Below, piece after piece: positions 18,151 through 27,212 of a DNA stretch of 64,000 bases; the first letter of the stretch is position 1; every line of letters begins with the position of its first letter. The stretch is from NCBI RefSeq assembly GCF_016107705.1, contig NZ_JAEHGC010000010.1:124001-188000 (forward strand), given 5' to 3'. The translations under genes and the position numbers were made by a program. Below the pieces are notes generated by a model that searched no databases, was not told the DNA's origin, and saw nothing but the letters and a program-made list of their open reading frames with translations. Source of the stretch: Neobacillus cucumis. Lineage in GTDB: Bacteria; Bacillota; Bacilli; Bacillales_B; DSM-18226.

Positions 18151-18152
18151 GA

Positions 18153-18184
18153 AAAAGGAAAGCGCCTGGCGCTTTCCTTTTTCT
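18153..18184. terminator. Terminator between the small-gene pair and the ipi-like gene
   Basis: Stem GGAAAGCGCC / GGCGCTTTCC with a one-base loop gap and A/T tracts on both sides, serving convergent genes. Confidence 0.88.
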
Positions 18185-18187
18185 TTC

Positions 18188-18967
18188 CTACTGATAAAAT
18201 TTTTCTAAAATAACTGGGAAGGAATGGATTATTTTATTTTCATGGTCTCGTTCATATAAAAATAAAATGAAGGAACCATGCTCAGGAAGCTTTGTTTCAG
18301 AAATTTGAACTTGAATCGTAAACGGTTTCCACTCTTCTGTTTTCCGTCCTATACTTATTTGTGTTTCTTTAACAAACTCCCTGTGCCCATCTTCCACTGT
18401 ATAATAAAAATTCCCTTTTGATGGTTTTGTTTCACCCATTATTTTGTATTTCCCTCGGTTTCCTTCCACCTTCACATGTCGGAAGACTGGATTCTCTTCA
18501 GGGATCATCATTTTTTTATGAATCGTTAATTTCTCTCTATTTGATATAGGTTTGTCATTCAAATTTACAGGTTTTAATGTGATTTGAGCATTGTATTCAC
18601 CAGCAGGAGCCCTTTTTCCGTCCACCATATAATCCCAGACAGCAATTCTTTTATAAGAGGTTTTTGGCTCAATCTTTATTGTTTGAAAGGCCTGTAAAAA
18701 ATAGCGTCCTTTGGAATAGCGATATACTTCATTGCCGCTTTTATCTGTGACGGTAATGTCAAAAAGTTGAGAAGTTGGGAATTCCAAGTTAAGCGGTATT
18801 TCTCCTTCATTCTTAAGAAGAAATTCAAATTCCACAGCTTCCGGCCCTGCTGAAGGGACTACATTAAATGTAAACGCAGAATCACTTACATTCCTCTCGA
18901 TTCCATTTGCAAACGTATTCGTATGAAAAGAAAAAAATAGTAGAAAGATACAAAGTAGATTTTTCAT
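18188..18967 (-). CDS. Secreted BsuPI/Gmad2-type protein
   Basis: A 259-residue exported protein. A signal peptide (1-20) is followed by a BsuPI-like beta domain (about 30-150; AVEFEFLLKNEGEIPLNLEFPTS, VWDYMVDGKRAPAGEYNAQI) as in the intracellular proteinase inhibitor Ipi. The C-terminal half (about 170-255) looks like the Ig-like Gmad2 domain. B. subtilis Ipi, at the same locus, is about 120 residues and has no signal peptide, so this form is exported and longer. AGGAGG precedes the ATG. 11 bases separate it from yitT upstream. Confidence 0.82.
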   Translation of the reverse strand: MKNLLCIFLLFFSFHTNTFANGIERNVSDSAFTFNVVPSAGPEAVEFEFLLKNEGEIPLNLEFPTSQLFDITVTDKSGNEVYRYSKGRYFLQAFQTIKIEPKTSYKRIAVWDYMVDGKRAPAGEYNAQITLKPVNLNDKPISNREKLTIHKKMMIPEENPVFRHVKVEGNRGKYKIMGETKPSKGNFYYTVEDGHREFVKETQISIGRKTEEWKPFTIQVQISETKLPEHGSFILFLYERDHENKIIHSFPVILEKFYQ

Positions 18968-18978
18968 AATGCCTCCTG

Positions 18979-19821
18979 TTAATCTTTTCGAAAGAAACCG
19001 TAAATTCCCGCTGTTTCAATGATATTTGTAAATGCTTTTGGGTCTACCTCTTTAATAATTCTTTCTAAATCAAAAAGCTCATAGCGAGTAATCACAATCA
19101 TCAACATATCTCGGGGTTCATTAGAAAAAGCCCCCTTTGCCGGAACCATTGTGATCCCTCTAACCAGTTTGTTTTGAATTTCCTTTTTTAATTCATCCGC
19201 TTTTTTTGTAATAATCATCGCAGTCAGCTTTTCATGTCGTGTGTGAATGGCATCAATAATCCTTGTGGACGTGTACAAGGTCACTAGTGTATAAAGGGCT
19301 TTTTCCCAGCCGTAAAGAAGCCCGGCAGTTGCAATGATAAATCCATTTAAAATAAACATATACGTCCCAACCGGCTTGTCTTTCATCCTTGAGAGAACCA
19401 TTGCAATGATATCCAATCCACCTGTTGATGCTCCCCATTTTAAAGTGATTCCCACCCCAACAGCCAAAATTACACCGCCAAACACGGCATTTAACAAGAT
19501 GTCATGAGAGACCTTAGTAATAGGGATAATGGATAAGAATAAAGAAGAAAGAACTACACTGAGAAAGCTGTAAATGGTAAATGACTTTCCTACCTTCATC
19601 CAACCAAGAATTGCAACAGGAATATTTAACACTAGCAATAAAAATCCCATTGAGACATGTAGCGGTGTATGGTCACTTAACACTCTTGAAAGCAATTGGG
19701 CAATCCCTGTAAAGCCACTGGAATAGACATTGGCAGGAATTAAAAATAAGTTCATTGCAATCGCATTCAATAAAGCCCCCGCCACGACGATTACTATTTT
19801 TTTCGTTTGCAGCCAAAGCAT
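18979..19821 (-). CDS. yitT: YitT family membrane protein (DUF2179)
   Basis: A 280-residue inner-membrane protein with five to six N-terminal hydrophobic segments (to about residue 195; GALLNAIAMNLFLIPANVYSSGFTGIAQLL) and a cytosolic C-terminal DUF2179 domain (about 215-280, ferredoxin-like, EVDPKAFTNIIETAGIYGFF). AAGGGATGATGAA precedes the ATG. Transported substrate unknown. Upstream of the ipi-like gene and divergent from yitS as in B. subtilis. Confidence 0.92.
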   Translation of the reverse strand: MLWLQTKKIVIVVAGALLNAIAMNLFLIPANVYSSGFTGIAQLLSRVLSDHTPLHVSMGFLLLVLNIPVAILGWMKVGKSFTIYSFLSVVLSSLFLSIIPITKVSHDILLNAVFGGVILAVGVGITLKWGASTGGLDIIAMVLSRMKDKPVGTYMFILNGFIIATAGLLYGWEKALYTLVTLYTSTRIIDAIHTRHEKLTAMIITKKADELKKEIQNKLVRGITMVPAKGAFSNEPRDMLMIVITRYELFDLERIIKEVDPKAFTNIIETAGIYGFFRKD

Positions 19822-19949
19822 TTCATCATCCCTTCATTTGTAAAATTCAATGTTCTGATTGTGCAGTTCTTTCCATTTCTGAATTGTATTTTAAGCCTTA
19901 AACCGATAAACTAAAGTTAACCATATTAGCTTGAAAGCAGGTGAGCTTC

Positions 19950-20819
19950 ATGCCAATAAAGATTCTGGCGGATAGCGCATGTGATTTACCTCTCGATTTT
20001 TATTCTGAAAGCAATGTAACACTGATTCCGCTAAAGGTTCACGTAAATGGTCAGGAGTATGAGGATGTAAAAACCATTGATCCTAAAACTGTTTATGATG
20101 CCATTCGAAACGGAAGTGTACCGAAAACATCCCAAGCATCTCCTCTATTATTTGAGCAGATCTTTACAAACATGGCTGAAAATAATGAAGTTGGAATTTA
20201 TATAGCCTTTTCCTCACAGCTATCTGGAACCTATTCAACCGCTGTTATGATTCTTGACCAAGTCAAGGAAAAATATCCAAATTTTGATTTAACAATTATT
20301 GATACGAAATGTGCCTCTCTTGGACAAGGACTGATTGTGATGGAAGCGGCAAGGCTTTCATCGAAAAATGTTCCAAAAGAAGAAATTTTGAAGGATGTTA
20401 TTTTTAGAAGTCAGCATATGGAGCACCTTTTCACCGTCGAAGACTTAGACTATTTAGCAAAAGGCGGCAGGGTTTCGAAAGCATCTGCCTTTCTCGGAGG
20501 ATTACTAAATATTAAACCGGTTTTAAACGTAGAGGACGGAAAATTAGTTCCGATTGAAAAAATACGCGGAAAAAAGAAAGTGTTGCGCCGTTTAATTGAA
20601 TTGATGAAGGAGCGCGGTTCCGATATTCAGGAGCAAGTCGTTGGAATCAGTCATGCTGACAATGAAGAAACAGCCTTGGAAATGAAATCAATGATTGAAG
20701 AGGAACTACATCCCAAAGCGGTATATATTTCTTCCATTGGCTCAGCAATCGGTTCCCATACCGGTGCCGGAACCATTTCGATTTTCTTCCTAAATCAACT
20801 TCCAAAAAAAATGGAATGA
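19950..20819 (+). CDS. yitS: DegV family fatty-acid-binding protein YitS
   Basis: A 289-residue DegV protein (FakB type), which binds fatty acids and presents them to the FakA kinase. ILADSACDLPLD at the N-terminus, TSQASPLLFEQIF, and GSAIGSHTGAGTISIFF at the C-terminus are diagnostic. AGGTG precedes the ATG at 19950; the GTG at 19941 is part of that ribosome site. Ends in a shared terminator. Confidence 0.92.
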   Translation: MPIKILADSACDLPLDFYSESNVTLIPLKVHVNGQEYEDVKTIDPKTVYDAIRNGSVPKTSQASPLLFEQIFTNMAENNEVGIYIAFSSQLSGTYSTAVMILDQVKEKYPNFDLTIIDTKCASLGQGLIVMEAARLSSKNVPKEEILKDVIFRSQHMEHLFTVEDLDYLAKGGRVSKASAFLGGLLNIKPVLNVEDGKLVPIEKIRGKKKVLRRLIELMKERGSDIQEQVVGISHADNEETALEMKSMIEEELHPKAVYISSIGSAIGSHTGAGTISIFFLNQLPKKME

Positions 20820-20846
20820 GGCATGCGCCTCACTCCATTTTTTATT
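20808..20846. terminator. Bidirectional terminator between yitS and the DUF3941 gene
   Basis: Stem TGGAATGAGGC / GCCTCACTCCA (one mismatch) with A and T tracts. The left arm contains the last codons of yitS. Confidence 0.82.
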
Positions 20847-20973
20847 TATGATCCGTCTTTTTCGAGTATTGATTTTTCCCTGCTTGGCGATTTTTTTCAC
20901 GCATCATGTTTTTTTCATGTCTTAAGGCATTATTGTCCTGTGCTTTTTTATCATTATCTGATGTATGAGGCAA
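20842..20973 (-). CDS. DUF3941-type small basic protein
   Basis: A 43-residue, very hydrophilic Lys/Asn/Gln-rich protein (MPHTSDNDKKAQDNNALRHE...), typical of the DUF3941 family of bacilli. It starts with TTG after AAGGAGT. Its function is unknown; composition suggests a disordered nucleic-acid-interacting or spore-associated peptide. The start codon and short length make it easy to miss. Confidence 0.72.
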   Translation of the reverse strand: MPHTSDNDKKAQDNNALRHEKNMMREKNRQAGKNQYSKKTDHK

Positions 20974-21043
20974 ATTCAAAACTCCTTTCCTTCATGTTCA
21001 ATCATTAGTGTAAGCATTTCGAAAAGGAGTATGTAATAACTTG

Positions 21044-21907
21044 CTAATCTTTTTTTACATAGGTCCAGCCATTTTCCTGATAAACCTTGCCTTCTTTCAT
21101 CAGCTTTCCGAGAGCACGTTTAAAGGAACCTTTGCTTAGACCAAATCGTTCTTTAATATCCTCAGGCATACTCTTGTCCCCGTATGGCATGGCACCATTT
21201 CTGCTCATTAAATATTCATAAATTATTTCTCCATCCTGATCCAGCGATTCCTCTTTTCTAGCAAGCAGTGAGATATTAACCGTCCCATCTTCTTTTACAT
21301 CAATGATCCTGCCTTCAATTTTTTGTCCGAGACGGGGTTCTTGCTGTCTTTGTGACTCATGAATAAAACCTTTAAAGCCCTCAATTGTATAAACCCAGCT
21401 GCCGACTTTTGCCGTACGGTAAATATGGCCCTGGACATTTTTATTGAATGCCTGTCTCGTTGCCTTGACGGAAATCGATTGAATGATCTGGTCACTGGCA
21501 AGCTTTGCGTACAAAAGATAATTACGATTTACCCTCAATGTAATGTAAACCATATCACCAGGCTTCGGCCAGACGGATTTATGGGCTGGGAGATCGTCTG
21601 CACCTAATAAAAGGTCCTTTTGCATACCAATATCTAAAAAGACTCCAATTCCCGGATTAAAATCTGTTACCTTGACCCAGCCATACCCGCCAACAGAAAT
21701 TTCCGGAATCTTTGTTGAAGCAATCATCCTGCCCTGCGAATCATGGAAAAGAAAGACCTCTAAGCGCTCCCCTTCTTCATATTCACGCTCGGCTTCATTT
21801 ATATGTAACAAGACATCCTCATTTCCATCTGTTAAAAAATAGCCAAATGGCGCTTTTCGTGCCACTTCCAAACTGGTAGTCTGGCCAATCAATTCTTTTA
21901 ATGACAT
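21044..21907 (-). CDS. cvfB: S1-domain RNA-binding protein CvfB/YitL
   Basis: A 287-residue protein of the CvfB family: three tandem S1-like beta barrels (about 1-65, 70-140, 150-215; GWVKVTDFNPGIGVFLDIG, GKIEGRIIDVKEDGTVNISL-type segments) and a C-terminal winged helix (about 225-287). CvfB in Staphylococcus binds RNA and affects virulence gene expression; B. subtilis YitL is uncharacterised. AAGGGGAAT precedes the ATG. Divergent from yajQ, as yitL/yitK in B. subtilis. Confidence 0.9.
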   Translation of the reverse strand: MSLKELIGQTTSLEVARKAPFGYFLTDGNEDVLLHINEAEREYEEGERLEVFLFHDSQGRMIASTKIPEISVGGYGWVKVTDFNPGIGVFLDIGMQKDLLLGADDLPAHKSVWPKPGDMVYITLRVNRNYLLYAKLASDQIIQSISVKATRQAFNKNVQGHIYRTAKVGSWVYTIEGFKGFIHESQRQQEPRLGQKIEGRIIDVKEDGTVNISLLARKEESLDQDGEIIYEYLMSRNGAMPYGDKSMPEDIKERFGLSKGSFKRALGKLMKEGKVYQENGWTYVKKD

Positions 21908-22027
21908 GTTTATTCCCCTTTTCTTTCCTTTGGAGATAGTTGTTTGAACTGCTATATTTTACTATAATGTACCCATAAAGGGAAACCATGCAAAAATTGG
22001 CGAAATGATAAACAGGAGGATTTTGTT

Positions 22028-22519
22028 ATGTCTAAAGACAGTTCGTTTGATATTGTATCCAAAGTAGACTTTTCTGAGGTAACAAACGCAATCACCCAAA
22101 CAATGAAAGAAATTTCAACCCGTTACGATTTTAAAGGCAGTAAGAGTGAGGTATCTCTTGATAAAGAAGAGCTTGTCCTTATTTCGGATGACGAATATAA
22201 GTTAGACCAATTGAAGGATGTCCTGTTAAGCAAACTGATTAAACGAGGGATTCCGATCAGAAATCTTGATTATGGTAAGATTGAAAAAGCTTCCGGAGGA
22301 ACCGTAAGGCAAAGGGCGAAACTTGTTCAAGGAATTGATAAAGAAAATGCCAAAAAAATAAACACAATCATTAAAAATAGCGGTGTTAAAGTCAAAAGCC
22401 AGGTGCAGGACGACCAGGTACGTGTCAGTGGCAAGAACCGGGATGATCTCCAAAAAATCATTTCATTAGTTCGAGAAGCAGACCTTACTGTTGATGTTCA
22501 GTTTATTAATTATCGATAG
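22028..22519 (+). CDS. yajQ: YajQ family nucleotide/RNA-binding protein
   Basis: A 163-residue cytosolic protein with two ferredoxin-like domains: [18 protein letters not shown] at the N-terminus, [30 protein letters not shown], and VQFINYR at the C-terminus, all family signatures. A Xanthomonas homologue binds cyclic di-GMP, which is of note because a c-di-GMP riboswitch lies 7 kb away; binding by the Bacillus protein is not shown. AGGAGG precedes the ATG. Confidence 0.95.
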   Translation: MSKDSSFDIVSKVDFSEVTNAITQTMKEISTRYDFKGSKSEVSLDKEELVLISDDEYKLDQLKDVLLSKLIKRGIPIRNLDYGKIEKASGGTVRQRAKLVQGIDKENAKKINTIIKNSGVKVKSQVQDDQVRVSGKNRDDLQKIISLVREADLTVDVQFINYR

Positions 22520-22523
22520 AAAA

Positions 22524-22558
22524 CGTGGGAAATGGTTGAAAAACCTTTTCCCTTTTTT
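22524..22558 (+). terminator. Terminator after yajQ
   Basis: Stem GGGAAA..GGTT / AACC..TTTCCC with a GAAA-type loop followed by six T. Confidence 0.78.
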
Positions 22559-22617
22559 CATATTCTTAGGTTTTTATCGAAGACTAACAGGTGTAATTAA
22601 CACTTGGAGGTAACAAT

Positions 22618-23487
22618 ATGAGCAGCCAAAAGCAACCAAAAGCAGTTTTTCCGCCACAGCACCAAAATCATCAGCCTGGCGTGGAAAGTGAAATGAATCC
22701 TCGACCCATTTCGATTGATGCAAATTATAAATCCAGCGGAAAATTATCTGGAAAAACGGCGATTATTACCGGTGGTGACAGCGGGATTGGTAAATCAGTG
22801 GCCATTTATTTTGCCAAAGAAGGCGCGGATGTAGCCATTGTCTATTTAGAAGAACATCAAGATGCGGAAGAAACAAAACAGTTAATTGAAGAAGAAGGAA
22901 GACGCTGCCTGCTCTTTTCCGGCGATATTGGCAGTGAAGACTATTGTAAGGATGTCGTGAACAAAACCATCGAAGAATTTGGAAAGATTGACATACTCGT
23001 AAACAATGCAGCGGAACAGCATCCGCAAAAAAGCTTATTGAATATTACAGCGGCCCAGCTTGAAAAAACATTTCGTACCAATATTTTTTCCTATTTTCAT
23101 ATGTCAAAAATGGTCCTGCCACATTTAAAAAAAGGAGCATCGATTATTAATACAGCATCCATTACTGCCTACAAGGGAAATGAACAGTTGCTGGATTACT
23201 CTGCCACTAAAGGAGCAATTGTTTCTTTCACTCGCTCGCTTGCCCTATCGCTTGCATCGCAGGGAATAAGAGTGAACGGGGTTGCACCGGGCCCAATATG
23301 GACCCCGCTCATACCCTCTACCTTTACAGATGATCAAGTAGCCGTATTCGGATCGACCACTCCCTTAGGAAGAGCAGGGCAGCCGCATGAGCTTGCTCCA
23401 AGCTATGTTTTTTTAGCATCCGATGATTCTTCCTATATTAGCGGCCAAATGTTCCATGTAAACGGCGGGGAGATTATTAATGGATAA
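22618..23487 (+). CDS. SDR family oxidoreductase (YhdF/YdaD type)
   Basis: A 289-residue short-chain dehydrogenase with a 45-residue polar N-terminal extension typical of the B. subtilis general-stress proteins YdaD and YhdF. NAD(P) motif TGGDSGIGKS (about 57-66), NNAAE (about 130), catalytic Ser in INTASIT, and YSATK for Tyr and Lys. The natural substrate is unknown. GGAGG precedes the ATG. No SigB promoter was obvious. Ends in a strong terminator. Confidence 0.92.
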   Translation: MSSQKQPKAVFPPQHQNHQPGVESEMNPRPISIDANYKSSGKLSGKTAIITGGDSGIGKSVAIYFAKEGADVAIVYLEEHQDAEETKQLIEEEGRRCLLFSGDIGSEDYCKDVVNKTIEEFGKIDILVNNAAEQHPQKSLLNITAAQLEKTFRTNIFSYFHMSKMVLPHLKKGASIINTASITAYKGNEQLLDYSATKGAIVSFTRSLALSLASQGIRVNGVAPGPIWTPLIPSTFTDDQVAVFGSTTPLGRAGQPHELAPSYVFLASDDSSYISGQMFHVNGGEIING

Positions 23488-23531
23488 ATAGAAAAGCTTC
23501 AGCGCCTTGATCAGACGCAACTGCGCTAGAC

Positions 23532-23577
23532 AAAGAACGCACCGGAAGCATATCACGCTTTCCGGTGCGTTCTTTTA
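23532..23577. terminator. Terminator between the SDR gene and the GH13-like gene
   Basis: Long stem AAAGAACGCACCGG / CCGGTGCGTTCTTT extended by AAGC/GCTT. It serves the SDR gene and, on the other strand, the end of the GH13-like gene. Confidence 0.88.
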
Positions 23578-25107
23578 ATTCATATTTCTTTTACTTCTCC
23601 TGATGACCAAAAACAAAAATAAACAGGCCAAAATGATCACAATCATAATGGCTGAAACAAACGGAATATTCATCCCTGTTTTATCCGCCAACACATAAAT
23701 TTCAGAGTAATCCCGGTCGAGAATAATCGTATATCGATCGCCTTCACTCTTTACCGTATCACCGTTAAGTAAACCGCGAAGCTCTTTTCCCGCTTGTAAT
23801 TGCTTCCCCTTTAACGTGATACTTTGTGATTTTCTCGTATTATTAATTGCAATGACCGAGGTTTCACCTTTATATTCGCGCTTATAAATAACCATGCCAT
23901 TTTTTTCATATAATACTTCAAGATTCCCTCTTGTTAAAGATGGAAGTTGATTTCTAAGCTCTCCGATTTTTGTGATAAAATCAATTAAATCTTTTTCTGC
24001 TCTGAAGCTCATCTGCCGGCGATTATCCGGAATATCACCGCCATTCAAAGCAATTTCCGTTCCATAATAAATTACAGGTATTCCTGGAATCGTATATAAA
24101 TAGGTCAACGCCGTCTTCCAACGGGAGCCAGGGAACTGTCTATTTTTTACAATTTCTTGGGTGAATCTTGTTGTATATTCATTATCGAAATAATTTACCA
24201 TGTTGGCTGACGTATCAAATGGTTTTTTTCCGTTGGCCAATTCAGAAAAAACAGGTTGAATCGATTGGTTAGTATTGGCAAAGGCGTTCCTTAAATCCGC
24301 ACTAACGGGCCCATTAAAAAGACCATCAATCCCGGCCTTTTCATACTCTAGTCCATTGGTTAGTGATTTTACTGCCGGTATTCCCATTAGAAAAAAGTTT
24401 TGCTTCACACCTTTAACTAAAGTTGAAAAATCATGCCAAAAGCTAACAGGCACCATGTTTACTTCGGGTAAACTATATCCGTCAATATCTGTTTTCTGAA
24501 TCCACCATTTAGCAGCCTTTATTAAATAGTTTTTTACCTCAGGGTTATCCTGATTCAGGTCCGGCAACCCATCGGCCCAGCCATTTTCAACCTCTTGTGC
24601 GTTGTTCCAGTCCTTTATATCCCGTTTTTTATGAAACCAATCCTGCTTATTTGGATCAGTCACCCACATATGATTTGCCGCAACATTGTTTACAGGAAAA
24701 TCAATTAATACTTTCATTTTGCGTTTATGAGCTTCGTTAACCAGCTTTTGAAACGTCTTAATCGAGCCAAAATGCTCGTCCGTTTTATAAAAGTCTTTCA
24801 CCCAAAAGCCATGATATCCTTTGTCGGCATTATCAAAAATCGGATTGAGTCGAATAGCGGTAAAACCCATATCATGTATGTAGTCAAGTTTATCGATGAT
24901 TCCTTGAAAATCGCCGCCGTTATAGACATTTGGATCTTTCGTATTTACATCGTTATTAATACTTGTGTCTCCATCATTAAAGCGATCCACCATAATTGAA
25001 TAGATGGACTCATCCTGCCATAACCGCTTATCTTTTTTAACTGCAGCATTTGCAGGAACGGAAGACAGCAGAAAAACTGAAATTAAAATGAGTATGATTC
25101 TTTTCAT
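23575..25107 (-). CDS. Membrane-anchored GH13 alpha-amylase-like pseudoenzyme
   Basis: A 510-residue protein: signal peptide (1-21), GH13 TIM barrel (about 28-395), C-terminal beta domain, one membrane helix (about 478-498) and a basic cytosolic tail. The fold is clear (SIYSIMVDRFNDGD, YHGFWVKDFYKTDEHFG), but the catalytic sites are gone. Region II, normally GFRLDAVKH, is GYSLPEVNM (nucleophile Asp to Pro). The acid Glu of GEV is GIP. Region IV NHD is NEY, and region I ends NN instead of NH. Start has GGGAGG upstream. It follows asnO, after a terminator. Probable role: sugar binding or scaffold outside the membrane. Confidence 0.9.
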   Translation of the reverse strand: MKRIILILISVFLLSSVPANAAVKKDKRLWQDESIYSIMVDRFNDGDTSINNDVNTKDPNVYNGGDFQGIIDKLDYIHDMGFTAIRLNPIFDNADKGYHGFWVKDFYKTDEHFGSIKTFQKLVNEAHKRKMKVLIDFPVNNVAANHMWVTDPNKQDWFHKKRDIKDWNNAQEVENGWADGLPDLNQDNPEVKNYLIKAAKWWIQKTDIDGYSLPEVNMVPVSFWHDFSTLVKGVKQNFFLMGIPAVKSLTNGLEYEKAGIDGLFNGPVSADLRNAFANTNQSIQPVFSELANGKKPFDTSANMVNYFDNEYTTRFTQEIVKNRQFPGSRWKTALTYLYTIPGIPVIYYGTEIALNGGDIPDNRRQMSFRAEKDLIDFITKIGELRNQLPSLTRGNLEVLYEKNGMVIYKREYKGETSVIAINNTRKSQSITLKGKQLQAGKELRGLLNGDTVKSEGDRYTIILDRDYSEIYVLADKTGMNIPFVSAIMIVIILACLFLFLVIRRSKRNMN

Positions 25108-25122
25108 ATATTGTTCCTCCCT

Positions 25123-25150
25123 TAAAAAGGGAAGAGGCTCTCCCTCTTCC
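25123..25150 (-). terminator. Terminator after asnO
   Basis: Stem GGGAAGAGG / CCTCTTCCC around a four-base loop with TTTTT on the minus strand, between asnO and the GH13-like gene. Confidence 0.82.
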
Positions 25151-25196
25151 CTAAACCCATTTTAATCGAATAATGGTTTGAAATCCAAATTTTAAC

Positions 25197-27044
25197 TCAA
25201 TTTACTATGTTAATATTATAGTCCTTAAACCATGTGTGTAATTGAACAAAATAGGCTAACAGCTGCGGTCCTGTCATCAGCTGACCAAACCATGGTTCTT
25301 TAAAAGATTCTCCCCCGGAATCAACAATACTTTGTAATGAGGTCTTATCAAAAAATTCATGGAGAGCTGATGATTTATCCTTTAAAATCTCTACCAAACG
25401 TTTTTGGATCATAGCGGTATATTCCGGATTATGTGTTTTTGGATAAGGACTTTTCTTCCGATAAAGAACTTCTTCGGGTAATATCCCTTCAAATGCCTTA
25501 CGAAGAATCCCTTTTTCTCTTCCTCGGTACATCTTAACATCCCATGGAATATTCCAGACATATTCAACAAGACGATGGTCGGCAAAAGGAACTCTGACCT
25601 CAAGGCTGGCCCCCATACTCATTCGATCCTTGCGGTCAAGCAAGGTGGTCATGAACCAAGTCATATTGATATAAAATAGTTCCCGCCTTTTCGACTCTTC
25701 CAAGCTTTCTCCCGGTAATCTCGGTGTTTCCTTCACTGCTTGCTGATACTTTTCCATCACATATTCTGATAGCTTTAATTTTTCCCGCCAGTCTTGGCTC
25801 AATAAATTTTCCCGTTCAAAAACGGAACGCATCCATGGAAACCCGGCACGTTCAAGGTCTTGTTTCCGATGAAACCAAGGGTAGCCGCCAAAAATTTCAT
25901 CTGCACATTCGCCTGAAAGACTAACGACGAAGTCCTTTTTGATTTCCTTGCAGAACCAAAGTAAGGAGGAGTCCACATCTGCCATTCCTGGGCAGTCTCT
26001 GACATGAACAGCTTCGATAAGAGCGTCTGCGAGTTTTTTCTGCGATATTGTTTTGTTATGATGTAAGGTATTAAATCGATCTGTAACCATTTTAATATAT
26101 CGGCTGTCTGCATCCGGCTGGAATTCATTAGCCGCAAAATGGAGATCATTACCCTCATAGTCAATTGAGTACGTATGGAGCCGCCCTTTCCCTTGGTCTT
26201 GAAAGCCTTTTGCAGCAATCGCAGTTATGATGCTTGAGTCAAGTCCGCCTGATAAAAATGTAGATAAAGGAACATCTGAAACGAGTTGTCTCGTCACTGC
26301 ATCTGTCACTAGAAAACGTACCTTTTCTGCTGTTTCCTCCACCGAATCTTTATGTTCTTCACTTTTCACGTTCCAATAACGCCAAGTTTTTAGGCCATTT
26401 TTTGAAAAGGTCAATGCATGTGCCGGCCGTAGCTCTTTCATTCCCTTAAAAATCCCTGAACCTGGTGACCTTGATGGTCCTGTACCAAGAATCTCGGCCA
26501 GCCCTTCACGGTCGAGTTCTGTTTTGATTTCGGGGTGCGTGAGGATTGCTTTTAATTCTGATGCAAAAAGCAACCCTTTTTTGTGTTCCGTGAAAAAGAG
26601 CGGTTTTACCCCTAATCTGTCACGTCCAATAAAAAGCTGTTCCCTTTTACTGTCCCAAACAGCAAACGCATAAATTCCGTTTAAATAATTTACGCACTCC
26701 TCCGCCCATTCTATATAGGCTGTTAACAGAACTTCTGTATCAGAATGACCCCTAAAAGAATATCCTTTAGTAAGGAGAATTTTACGTAGATCTTCTGTAT
26801 TGTATAATTCTCCGTTGTAGCAAATGGTGTACACAATGCCTTCTTTTTGTTTTGACATTGGCTGTCTTCCCCCTTCTGGGTCGACAACAATGAGTCTCTT
26901 ATGTCCAAAACCAACATGTGTATTTGTCCAGATGTTCGTTTCATCAGGGCCTCTTTTTGCAAGTGTATTGGCCATTTTTGCTATTGTTTCTGTTTCATTT
27001 TTTAATAATTTTTCAAAATCTACCCATCCAGATATCCCGCACAC
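25197..27044 (-). CDS. asnO: Glutamine-hydrolysing asparagine synthase AsnO
   Basis: Makes asparagine from aspartate, glutamine and ATP. The 615 residues start GTG-TGC, so Cys2 becomes the N-terminal glutaminase nucleophile after Met removal (CGISGWVDF), with AAGGAG upstream. A reading from 27194 would bury this Cys and is wrong. The glutaminase domain (1-200) has RGPDET and NGELYN; the synthetase domain has FLSGGLDSS (about 260) and SGECADEIFGGYPW. B. subtilis AsnO (YisO) is 614 residues and needed in sporulation. Neighbours yisN and yisL match. Confidence 0.96.
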   Translation of the reverse strand: MCGISGWVDFEKLLKNETETIAKMANTLAKRGPDETNIWTNTHVGFGHKRLIVVDPEGGRQPMSKQKEGIVYTICYNGELYNTEDLRKILLTKGYSFRGHSDTEVLLTAYIEWAEECVNYLNGIYAFAVWDSKREQLFIGRDRLGVKPLFFTEHKKGLLFASELKAILTHPEIKTELDREGLAEILGTGPSRSPGSGIFKGMKELRPAHALTFSKNGLKTWRYWNVKSEEHKDSVEETAEKVRFLVTDAVTRQLVSDVPLSTFLSGGLDSSIITAIAAKGFQDQGKGRLHTYSIDYEGNDLHFAANEFQPDADSRYIKMVTDRFNTLHHNKTISQKKLADALIEAVHVRDCPGMADVDSSLLWFCKEIKKDFVVSLSGECADEIFGGYPWFHRKQDLERAGFPWMRSVFERENLLSQDWREKLKLSEYVMEKYQQAVKETPRLPGESLEESKRRELFYINMTWFMTTLLDRKDRMSMGASLEVRVPFADHRLVEYVWNIPWDVKMYRGREKGILRKAFEGILPEEVLYRKKSPYPKTHNPEYTAMIQKRLVEILKDKSSALHEFFDKTSLQSIVDSGGESFKEPWFGQLMTGPQLLAYFVQLHTWFKDYNINIVN

Positions 27045-27212
27045 GGTAGTTGGCTCCTTTCTACTACTAAAACTCCAAATTTCAATTTCATGTTGTAGTG
27101 TATTCAGCCCAAAGCAATTGGTTAATTGTCCAAATAAAATGGTATACCAAGTTATAAATTTGCAAGAAGATGTCAACAAAGAAGATGAAAGCATTTGGCA
27201 CGGAGGTTAAAC

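Noticed and set aside
23488..23531. Sequence after the SDR gene resembling another dispersed Bacillus repeat
   Set aside because: Only about 40 bases, without a second copy in the window to define it.
25197..27194. Longer start for asnO at 27194
   Set aside because: It would add 50 residues before the catalytic Cys, which must follow the initiator Met; the GTG at 27044 has a proper ribosome site.
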